Source of the DNA: Psococerastis gibbosa
Lineage: Eukaryota > Arthropoda > Insecta > Psocodea > Psocidae
NCBI GenBank assembly: GCA_963971405.1
Contig: OZ020484.1
Coordinates: forward strand, 19,716,001 to 19,780,000
DNA: 64,000 nucleotides
Direction of reading: 5' to 3'
The position numbers were made by a program, and so were the translations under genes. How positions within the stretch are numbered: the stretch's first letter is position 1; the number at the start of each line of letters is the position of its first letter. Of the stretch, positions 36,801 through 49,000 are shown piece by piece. Under the pieces are notes generated by a model. That model ran no database searches and was not told the origin of the DNA. It saw only the letters and a list, made by a program, of their open reading frames with translations.

Positions 36801-39800
36801 CAATTCGGTGCGTCGTTACCTAACCTATATCTAGTAACTGGTCTAAACCATAGGCCAAGCAAATAGATTCTAAATCTTCTTCTTCTTTTGTAAATGCCTG
36901 ATTGGCGATCATCATGGCAATTTCGACCTTGGAGACTAGTGCTCTGAAAAGGGAAGTTGAGCTCCTGCTAAACCACTGCCTCAGATTTTTTAACCGGGAT
37001 ATTACATGCATATTTTAATCAATTTTAGGTACAGTTGGGCCAGTAGAAATTAATTCGTAGTTCGTAATTAGTATAAAGGATGTTTAGTGTTAGTTAGTTA
37101 TTGAGTGCTAACCTGGATGGCATGTGGGGACACTCGACCTCATTGGTTTTACGGACATTAGGTAATAATACGAATTGTTTTCTTATAAATTTTGATCGCT
37201 GACAAACTGGTAGCCTATACGTCCTCGATGCCAACCCACATCTGCTGCAAGCGACAATAGGTAAGCTGAGTCATGCTTACCACTCGACACATGCTAACCA
37301 CTAACACAATAATGGAGTGACTTTTAATTAATTTTTGTTCTATTACTGAGCCAACCTAGCAGAGTTAGCCGTTAGGGCTATAGAGCCCACTCTTACACTC
37401 AACCAGGCGCGGGACCACCTGACTTAAATGCCTTCCGAAGCATTGTTTAAAACTGCAGAAGTGTGGGACTCGAACCAACAAACTTTCAAGTGAAAGTCAG
37501 ACAGAGTCTATACCACTACTCTACATTATAGCAGTACATTATCGTAGTACCGTAACCTATTTAATTGTATTGAAACTGCTTTATAAAGTACTTTCTTAAC
37601 CTAATGAGAAAACCTACGTGCAGGAACTAAATGCGTTACGCAGGGCTCCTTCTGAAAACCGATGCTGTTGGAAGCCCAGCACGCCAGAGTGCCAAAATCT
37701 TCGTCTGTAACGGGGGTGAACTCGACGTAGCTTGACGGAAGCGTCGTATTAGACGTCTGCGATCGAGTCAGAGGCACAGGGAGAACGTCGTTCGACGTGT
37801 TAAACGTCCACCGGAACTTGACTTGTCTCGGGTCTGCACGCACTTCGCAGCGGACGCGGACAGTTTCGTGACGGAGAACTGCCAAAGTCCTCGTGCGGAA
37901 GGTTGGCGTGCAAACTGGTGAATCTGAAAATTGGTGGAGAACATCAGGGGGTTTTTAATTAATGTTCCATTGGGAAGGCAGGATTAGCCCAGTTGGTAAG
38001 GAACAAGACTATTAAATAGAAGGTCGAGGCTCGAGACTGGACGTAACAGGAAAAAATTTCTCCTTAGTTCAGGTCCACCCAACCCGAATGAGTACCTTAC
38101 CTTCATCGTTAGGGGAAACACACGACTGCAGTACATGTCGCTGACTAGATCATCGAAAATAGTGCAGCTGTCAATAGAGCGAACCTTCTAACTGTCCTTA
38201 GGACTAGACCGTCATTGGGTTATCCGGTGTTGCTGTGGTCATGTACGGGATACCGCCCTCCTGCTGGTATGTCCACTACTTCCTACACAACTGAAGACCT
38301 GCAAGAGGCGAAAGAATGACTGGACAAAGCCGTTCAAGATGCTGAATTTTGGACAACCCAGAACACGCGAAATATGTAAATATTGGGTTGTTAGGTTGGT
38401 TAGGCTTTCTCCATTGAGAAATAACAAAAATAACAAAAAACACAAACGTATACTATACTAGTGCGTATTGTACGCTGAGCAAGTTTAGTTGAAGACAAAC
38501 ATAACTGTGACAGTGGCGTAAGATGCAATGAATAAATGCCGACCGTTTCGTCAAAGCCTACAAAATGTGAAGTAGTTTGATGAAGCTCTTGCTATACTTT
38601 CCCCTTTTAGTACCGAGCCAAGGAAGACAAGAGAGAAACAGAATAGCCCGCAGTGTTTGAAAGTTGCAGGAATGGGGACACAAAGTCAAAGTTAGCTTTC
38701 AAAAGAAGGGAAAGTTAGTTGGTGGTGCAGCGCCAGAAGTCAGCCTCAGCCTACAAAATGTCTGCCCTGGGGTTACAACTTTGCGGATAGTTACGGATAG
38801 GAGACTCCCAGAGGCGCAGCAAAGCAGTGTGCCAAACTACTGAGCCCTATCTTGCTTATTGCAAATGTGTAGGCTATTCTGTCAAAGTTAATAGAATAAA
38901 CGAATGCATTGCGCATTGCCTTCAAATTGTGTAATTTATTAACAGAATAAACGATAACTAATTTAATTCAAGACTCAGATCTAAATCATGCCATATTAAT
39001 TTACATCCTTTTTAGATTTATAGGCTAATGGCCAATGAACGAGGTGATATTTTGGTAATACCTTTAGGAAGGTAAGTTACTTAGGTAAGTTACTTAGGTA
39101 AGTTACTTAGGTAAGTTACCTTAGGTAGGTTACTTCGTAAGTTACAAAGATCCAAGTTGTCGAGGACTATTTTATACACAACATCATAGAGGACCCTTAT
39201 TGCATCCATATCCACTAGGGGGGCACGCTGGATCGGACACCTGCTTCGGCATGATAACATAGTCAGCTGCGTCATTGAGGGGACCATGGAAGGCGTAAAT
39301 CGACGGGGACGGCCACGAAACGAATATCTCTAACAAGTTAAACATGATTTGGGGATAACGTCCTATGTGGAGCTGAAGAGGGCATGTCAAAATCACGGAG
39401 ACTGGAGACATCGCTGCAATATGTTGCTGCCAACCAGCCATCATCCGGCTGTAACTTGAAGAAGAAGACCATAGAGTACCGTACCGTTTGTTCTTCATTT
39501 TTGGTGCTGCCATTCTCCATAAACTTAGCACTGCGTAAAATTTTAGTCCTACATTAAGTTAATTAAATAATTAATAATAACCTATGACATTGCGCATGTA
39601 GTCCTCTACAACGTCCATAGAGCAAATCATACGTAGTTTATTAAATAAAAAATAACAATAGATCAATGCAGGGGTGGCCATTATGTAGATTCCTCATCCT
39701 CTTAACAAAACGGACATTTTCAATTGAATGTGTCTTAGAGCAGGTAATTTTATTGTAGGCAATTTGAAGATTATGGCAGACCCTTCAAATTAAATAAAAC

Positions 39801-42800
39801 CCACAGGCCAAACTTCTAATTGTTATTGTTATTGGTTGTTATTTTGTACCTGTATCACAAAACAGTTAATCCATCTGCACAAAATTCCAAAAATTGTGTG
39901 AACAACAGAGATTTTGGTATGTATGAATTGAGGGTCACGTCACGTGACAACCTGAAGGAGTACTAGCAAGGTAGATAGAGAAGTTAGAGAAGGCTCTGTA
40001 CAAAATTTCAGGAATTGTCCACTCAATTTCTAGAATTAGTTTAAATAGCTTAACGACCCTCCCCTGAAATAAGCTCTTTATATTAATGATTTTCGTTCCT
40101 GCAATCATGAGCATTCCCAGCTTATGCCTTTCATTTGTCCAAACACCATGACAATCCTCCAAGAGGTCAAGCACTTTGAAAATTCCCCGACTTCACCGCC
40201 ACCCCTAGCTTAAGAAGCCAAAGCCTTTCATAGCTGCAGGTAACTTACCGACAGTAATGCTAGGCAACATTACAATTCATTCAATTCAGTATGAAAGAAG
40301 ACTAAAGCTTTCATCATAAAAAAACAGGAAAACAGATGTATTGTAGAAAAACCACAAGTTATTTTATTTTTAAATCAGAAAAACAAGATTTGAGGTTGAG
40401 TTTGCGTGAAATCTCAAGCCCGACGAGATACTCGAGAAAAAAGGCGGGATTAGCGGATTTACTGCATTAATCTTATTTTCAAAAGTCAGCTGTTGACAAC
40501 GTTCCTCTTCTCTTCCTCTGATGGTTGCGCTTTTTTAATATACAGTATGGTTTGTATATTTGACGTATTTACAGAGTTGTATCTCATAGGTAGTTGTTAA
40601 CTCTACCTATCTTCGGATATGTACATATACTAGCCAATTCTTGCCAGTATTATTAACAGAAAACAGGTTCTACGTAGCAGTTTATTAATCTTATTGTACG
40701 GTACTATAAATACTGCAACAACAACAAAAATACTGCATTTACAAAAATTACCGTAGAACATTCCAAAATTAATTCAGTAGCCTAACATCTACTGAAATTT
40801 ATTTAAAAATCGCCAATTTTATTATTACAATATGGCTCAAGTGGAACCTGCTAGGAAGCTTAGAAAAATAGAGGTATGTTGGATTTCGGGGACCCCTGAC
40901 ATCAAGACACAAACTTTTATATCCTAGTATCTTTTGGTATAATTACAGTATAAATACCAAAAGATGAAATTTCTGAAATATTATGAAGTTCATCTACGGA
41001 CCAAAATGATGTTGTATGGGCTATTTTTATGTACGCTAGTCGGTGTGGGGTCTAAATTTGTTCATTCCTGATTTTAGAGCAGAAGATGACAAATGAATAA
41101 GCCAATAAGGTATCTGATTCTAGACTCCTTGACCCCACTTTTATTTATGTAGAAATGGACTAAAAACGTTTAGTTTAACAGCATTTTGCAAGAAAATTAT
41201 CAAGCGACAAACAACAATCCTATTTAGAACTGTAAAAGAAAAACAGTTAAGAAGTAATTCTTTGAAAATGGAGCACAAAGAAATTGCAAAAGTAATCAAC
41301 AGAAAAGCATCAGATAAAAATGAGTTATCAGACAAGGAAACGTTTTTATCAATTATCCAGTTTGGAGTGTAAACTTGAAATATTTTCACATTTCCAGGCG
41401 GTCGCCTTGCCAAATGTCTTTTCCAATAGAGGTAAGCTATATAGGGTTGAGTTTCTACTGAAAAGAAATAATTTAATGAAGGCAGGGATAGGAATTGGTA
41501 GTTTTTGCAGCCAAAGCTCACCTTAGCACCCAGACGGGCAGGAGTCCAAGTAAGGTAACTATAACTCATCAGCTTCTCCGTCCAAAAGCAAGAAAGTCAC
41601 TTTTGCATGTTCATACTTCACAATTTACCCGCTTTTGCTCCCTAACCCCGATGCCCTAACATAAATCTCTTTTTTCAGCCCCAGTAGAACTGTTTTCTTC
41701 AAGTCTTATGTGAAAGCACCGACTTTACCTTGCCGCTTCTAAATCAACGTGTTTTGTAGATAATGAGCATTTTACTGCTTTAAAAATAATAATCGCGTTG
41801 TTTTTATTATGTTAGTGTCAGGTGCTCCAATGTTTAATTGTTGGCACATTCTGTATCTGTCTCATAAGGCGCCCATTCCACCGACCGGCTAGGGCTATTT
41901 ACAAAAACGGTGACGTGGTAGCAGACATTCAAGACTTAGGCGGGGTTTCCCCCGACCTCGCATTGCAGAATGCAAATGACATTGACGGAAATGTTTATTT
42001 TCCTCTATGCCATAGTTAAAATTGATCAATGATCATACAGTAAAATCACAAACAAACAAACTAAAATTAAGAAATGGCGTCATGGGATATGTTAAGTACA
42101 AACATTTTAATACATTTCTATAACAAGAAAAATTATAATTTCCGTCAATGTCATTTGCATTCAGCAATGCGAGGTCGGTGGAAGCGCCACCTAAGTCTTG
42201 AATGTCTGCTACCACGTCACCGTTTTTGTAAATAGCCCTAGCCGGTCGGTGGAATGGGCGCCTAAGCGCGCTTTCGAATGTTAGGTACCAAAAGTGCACT
42301 GTTTATTCAGCACTGTTCTAGCAATAACCGTAGAAAACCATTCATTGCAACAGGGTGTTACAATTTGGTACAATATAAGAGACGGATACAAATTGCGCCA
42401 AAAATTACACATAAATATTGACTTTTTGTTCTATTACCAAGCCAACCATAAACGGAGTTAGGGCTATAAAGCCATCTCTTACACTCAACTAAGAAGAGCC
42501 GGGACCACCCGTTTTACATAACCTCCGAAACATGGCCAGAAAATGTAGTAAGTGTGGGACTCGAACCAACAACACTTCGGGTGAAAGTTGGAGTCTATAA
42601 CATACTCTACATGTCCTGACTCATCTTGATTTCGGTGCCTCTTCTCTTCCTCCGACAGACCGACAGACAGACATCTCGTAAAAACCACTTTTTTTCGTTC
42701 CTGGGACCCCAAAACGCAAAACGTGTAAATCCGTTGAAATCTCAAAACCTACAATTTTGACCATCACAAAGCTTCCCTTATACAACGTATAAATAGGAAA

Positions 42801-42981
42801 GCAAGAAAATAGCGCTCGCTGAGGATGTCGGTTCGAAAGAAATCTAAAACTAAGATATGGTCAATTGGTGTTAGCCATGGCCACACACTATACATTAAAA
42901 TGAAGAGAAACATTACTTCTACTTTATGACATCTCATTCATGACTCTACGGTTGAAATTTCACGAGGAATTTGACTTTTTT

Positions 42982-43020
<39 letters not shown>

Positions 43021-46000
43021 GGAAAATGGAGGGCTGTATTTGCTCTTATCGTAAATAAATAAACTTAGTTGTGAAACCAAAAGAAACCCATGGCACGACA
43101 ACCCAGTGAGGTCTAACCCCTAGGACTGGTAGAGGATCCACTCTCATGACCACTGCCGAATTTTCCACTAGCTATGAAGGCAGTATGTAAGGTTCTTATT
43201 AGGGTTGGGTGGACCCAGGCCAGGCAAAAAAAAATTTGGTTGTGTCAAGTCTCGATCTTCGAGCTTCTGTTTCGTAGTCTAGTTCTCTACCAACTGGACT
43301 ATTACTGACTTTTCTTGACTGTTGTGCAACAATACATTATTATAATTAACCAAATGGAGGAACGCAGACTGTCAGCGTAAATCAACGCAGCTACAATTGT
43401 TGGGCGTAAAATCAGAAAATACCCAGCAGCCCTAACAAACTGCTGAGGAATATTTAATTTGAAATGTAACATGTACCTACTTAATTTTTCAGTGAGTGTA
43501 TTAAAAAGGAAAAGGAAACACGCATGAAAGGCTCCCCCTAGAACAGGTTGAAAGCCCGAAAGCGGAGACGAAAGCCCGAGCTTCCGCTGTCAGCAAAGAA
43601 GTCACTGCGGCATGAAATAACTTTTGTCTCTCAGACTCATCAAACAATCAACCATGCTTACTCTTACGTCTCAGTAGCTGCAAAAGAACTGCCGTACTTG
43701 TTGAATAAGAAATGAAATACGCATAATTATTGAAGAGACTTTTATAAAAGATAAATATAATGAAATACGCAACAGTATGCAGCCATTCAACTGTATAACG
43801 CCCACAATAGCACAATTTGCTTTGTATTCATGATACAAGTACGGTACTGTATTTAATTAAAAACTAAAATCCGGGAATTTTTTATTTGGAGACTAAGACA
43901 ATTAATTATTTAGCTTTAGCTAAAAATCATAGAAATTCTACCCCGTTATTCCCTGATTATAATTATATTCTGGTAACCCTGAATATCTGGAGTAGGGTAC
44001 ATTGAACCCCTTCGCTCCCTGCTAGGGGCTTATAGTACGCATATACTTAATATACTGTACATAACTTCAATATTTGGAACGTTTAACTGGCAAAAACCTA
44101 CTTAAATATAACTAGGTAGGCTACTATGACTAGGTCTGTAGCATATTTTACATTAGCAACGTCAATCACCGTAGCTTCTGAACAATTATTATTGCCTCTA
44201 AAGTGAAAAGCGTAGCGTGATAGAAATATAAAGAAAAATAGAGTAGTCCCATAGAAAAACGCGCCTTATCCACTTTTCATCGAAATTGAGTTAAATATGT
44301 CCTTCGAATCCTCTGCCAGAGTCTTACACACTTAGACCGTCACGTTGCCGCAAACCGAATACTATCCCGTGTGAATAAAATATAAAAATCTTGAATCACA
44401 GCGAAACGCGTCTTCTCCATGTGTTCTGTCCATGCAGAACGTGCCTACTCCAAGCAGCCAACAGGTGATGCCCATTCTGGGCCACGTGACACTACAACTA
44501 AATAACCAATAGGAGTGACACTGTTTTTATTCAAAACATTATTGATAGGGAGGGATACGGTTTTTTGGCTCCCCTTAAAAAAATATATAAATGTTTTGGA
44601 ATGAGACCACTCCGCTATTTATGCTGGCGGAAAAACACAGTTTTTAGTCCGATCGATAATTTTTTTTAAAAAAAGCTGTCTGGACCTACTACCCACCACT
44701 GCACTGTCCATAACTATTTAATACTCCTCGGACATCCCAAAACAGTCCGACGTGACCGACAAGGCTCTCCGCACGTCGCAACTTTTTGGGGAGAGCAGAC
44801 TTAATTCCAACCGGACGGCTGACACAGACAGAAGAGTAAGTAATCCGAAATAGCAAGAGAGTTGGTTACGGCTGCATGAGTTTAATGCAGAAAGAAGGTT
44901 GACTTTTGCAAAATAAAATAATATGAGATAGGTACTCACATTGGACCCTGAGGGTGACAGGCAGACTTCGAGCTTCACCCTCGTCATTACGCGCGGCGCA
45001 CGAATACTCCCCTCCCTGCTCATTGCTCAAATTAACCAGCCGCAGGCCCCGTCCTTCCATAATAACCCCCTTTGATTCATCGTGATTGAGGTAAAGTTCC
45101 TAGAATGAATAAAATTTGCTATTAATTAACTTTCAAGCAACAGAGTTCAAAAGCGAATTTGTTAATTCTGAGACTCTTTTAATCCTGGATATAACGATGG
45201 AAATACGTAACTTGACGCTGCATTTCGATGATGATAAAATGAAAAGGTTTAGCGGTGTAGGTGAAGTGATAAAGTAGTGTCTATTAAAGTAAAAACATAC
45301 ATCAGAATCTGTACACAGGGCGTCCCGCGAAGGCTACATAATCCGTTAGAGGGAAGCAGCTCGGATCGTATGGAGATGGTTTCGCCTATTATCGTTAAAC
45401 TGAGAGTGAACGGCCTGCCAGTTACAGATTGTGGCGTGGTTTTTTGTGGAATAAATTTTATTCTGCAGCTAAGGCGGGGTTTCCACCGACGTTAATAGTG
45501 ATAGCAATCAAATCAAATAGTAAGTAGTCAATATCACCATTACTATCACTATTGACGTCGGTGGAAACCCCGCTTAAACCGCGGGTGATAGGAAAAAACT
45601 AAAAACACTATTATCACGAATATTAACGTTACCCTTTCTATTAAGAGTCAATCGGACAACTGTCCGTATTATAAACCAAGTCAAATTTCATACGTTTCAT
45701 TTTTGCGACCAAATGGCGTTATTGTACATACTATTATAAAAATGCACAAGAAATTTTTTCTGTTTTACAGCTCTACGATCGATTCCTCTATAATTTTACT
45801 TTGCGCAAAAAGACGTAGTGAGGGTGTCTGGTTGTCTCTTAATAAAGATTTGTCTTGCCGAGTAGCGTACAAACGATTGTATGCGGAAGCACTTGCAGAA
45901 TGCAAATGACATTGACGGAAATTTTTGTTTTACCCTATGCCATAATTAAAATTGATCAATGATCATAGAGTAAAATCACAAACAAACAAACTAAAATTAA

Positions 46001-49000
46001 AAAATATGGGATATGTTAAGTACAAACATTTTAATAGATGTCTATAAAAAGAAAAATTCAAATTTCCGTCAATGTCATTTACATTCTGCAATGAGAGGTC
46101 GGTGGAATACCCGCCTTATTACATAGTCAGTCTGGCCTCACTAGACACACTGTGAGGACTTAGTACTAAAATTAGAGAAAACTCTGCGACTTTTCGAGAT
46201 CAGCGTCTTTGATGGATGGCAAGAGAATGAAGATGAATGCCACGCTGGGGATTCGATTTGTTCAAAATGCAACTCGAGCTTTTTATGAATACTTTTAAAG
46301 GACCTCTTTTACATTGCCCCATCTGGATAAAAGATAAAACTTGATAGCGTACTTCAAATGTACAAGTTGTTAATTCCCTTCGTTATTTACACGTGTTTTT
46401 TGTATTTCTATCATATTTCTCTAAAATTGTAATTTATTCGTAGTTCCTGAGTGTAATATTCATATTATGGTACAATCCAACGGCCATACCAAGTTGAATC
46501 AATCAGAACTTCGTAGTGTACTAAGCGTTGGCAGGGGAGCATGATGGGACATGATAACGCGCTGAGACTACTACCCGACCACGTTAGAATGACACTTGGA
46601 ACACTTTGTTTATTCGAAAACTTGCAGTAGAACACCGAGTTTATTCGATTTTTATAGGTGTTCCAAGTGCCATCCAATCGTGGTCGATAGTACCTGTCAG
46701 TACCAGTGCGTGTCGAGTCAGAAACAACAAGAAATATTCAAACTCTAAGTGATAGGCAAATGTAATTTAACGTAATAGAATTATTTTTAAAGTATACAGC
46801 ACAGGTATCGTATTGTATTTTAACTATCGTACACCTTCACAGATATCGGTTAAGGCATCAGATAACTTTTACATTATCCAATAGAATAGTTCGAAGTCTA
46901 AAATAAAGCAAATGCTTAAACTGAATTTCTACTCTGCATAAAGTGATTAGCTTTTGTCAATTGTGTCATGAGTACGTATTGTTTTTTCACTTGTTCACTC
47001 ATCCAGATGCAACTAACTACCTAAAATGAGTAGTCTAGTATCAAAGTCGCCAATGTAATTTTTGACCAATTTTTCAGAAACCGCAAAACCTGTAAATACA
47101 GTAAAAATCATATACTGTATTAAACTAAACTAATAGTTCAGTAACTGTATTGCCAGTTTAAATTAATACAGTATATGATTTTTAATGTATTTACAGGTTT
47201 TGCGGTTTCTGAAAAATTGGTCAAAAATTACATTGGCGACTTTGGTACTAGACGACTCAATTGCACTACAACTAGTATACAACTCATTTTTGGAAATCCT
47301 ACATTCTGTATAGCCTATTTCATTTTTTAATTCAAAAAAATTGCTGAATAACTGAAGCCACATTACTTATCTTTACGTTTAATTCTGTTTGAAGAACAGC
47401 CTAGAAATTGAGCTTGAATACTGGCCGAGGGCTTCAAAAGTCAACTAACTTGGAAGAATTGGTTATTGAGAGGGTTAGATTGAAATATTCTGTGTCGAAT
47501 TCCCAGTTGCCGGTTACGTTGAGGAGATCACGTTTCGCTTCTGACAACCTCTTCTGTCAGCAACCTTCAAAATTTCAAAACGTTGCCAACAGGCTTAGCT
47601 CAAGTCAAAAGCCGGAAAAAGGAGTTCTCCACACTGAAGGCACTTCAATACCTAAATAAACAATCTACAATGTGTCTCAAACAACCCTTTTCGTACTGTA
47701 TAGGTACGTAACGTGTAGTGATGGATATTCTAATCAACAGAGCATCTTTATATATACATTCCTTTCATAGTAAAATGTACTTATGTACACACAGTTTGTA
47801 CTTAAAATCCATGATATGACGCTCATACACCTTGGATTATAAGTTTTAATTAAGAGGACATGCTACGTAGAAAATGAGCACCCAAAAATTTGCTGTTTTT
47901 ATGGACTTTTTATTTTTTATTTAATTAACAAAGCAATTCATTAAAAATTTGGCTCATGAAAGTTGTAGAAGACTGCTCCATGCAACACGTTATAGGAAAT
48001 ATTAAATTTTTGGTACCTTAGTTCTTTCATAAATACCAGAACGGACTAAAATTATGCGTATTCTGGGATTTTTGGAAGAACTACAAAACCGAAAAGTAAA
48101 AATACCCGATTATATGATGGAAGAAGTAGTCTTCTACAACTTCCATGAGCCCAATCTTAAATGACTTGATTTGTTAATTAAATAAAAAATAAAAATTCCA
48201 TAGAAACAACAAATTTTGGGGTGCTCATTTTCTACGTAGCATGTCCTCTTAACTATTGAGAAAACTACACTTGAATCCTCCAATCAAATGGTTACGGGTA
48301 CATCGTCTATGCATAACACGGCCGCAGTGCTTAACATCTCTTTCCTTTGCAAACAAACTTGGCTAGATGATGAAACAAATAGAAACCTTGCTGATAGCTT
48401 ATTTCCAAACGTTTCGTCGTCATTTTTCAGGGCCAATCAGCCCGGATTCTACTGTTTCAGCATCTAGTTCAGTTTGTTGACTCTGGCAGTGGTCGTGGAA
48501 GCATTTGTAATTAAAAACTAGACCAGACGTTATTTCATTGTATTGTATTTTATTGGATTTTACAAATTTTTATTATATGGTAACAGCGGGCCTACTATGC
48601 CGTTTAATCTAGGGTTAAAAATGGAAGCAAAACAATTTAGAGTAGCACTTTCCATTCCAAAATTATCTTGTTTACATTTTTAATCCCAGGTAAAGATTAA
48701 AAATAATCGCCACATCGCTGGTACTTGATATTCCGAATAGACCCATTTTGAATTGTATTTCTTGAAACGCTATTTCTGTGTTATATGAAACTGTAAATGA
48801 TTAAGTTTCTTTGCAGTCCTTCAGTCGAGAAACCGAGGAATTTAAAAAAAAAATGTCCTTTATAATCTGTATATCATGCAGAGGCGGTCCCAGACCTCAT
48901 AAAAGGGGGAGGGAGGCACTTGTCCCCCCGGGGGGAGAAATTGTTTGAAAAATATGACTGAAATGGTGAGGTTTTACGCACTTTGAGAGCAATAATGCTT

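Noticed and set aside
38508-38530. CAGTGGCGTAAGATG as a hAT-like left end
   Set aside because: No matching right end or 8-bp duplication was found nearby.
41141-41569. 142-codon minus-strand frame, the longest in the introns
   Set aside because: No domain, no splice context fitting the neighbouring exons, AT-driven composition; best explained as chance.
41822-42299. Two open frames on opposite strands encoding nearly the same peptide (RRPFHRPARAIYKNGDVVAD)
   Set aside because: They are the two arms of one inverted-repeat MITE; the peptide follows from the palindrome and not from a gene.
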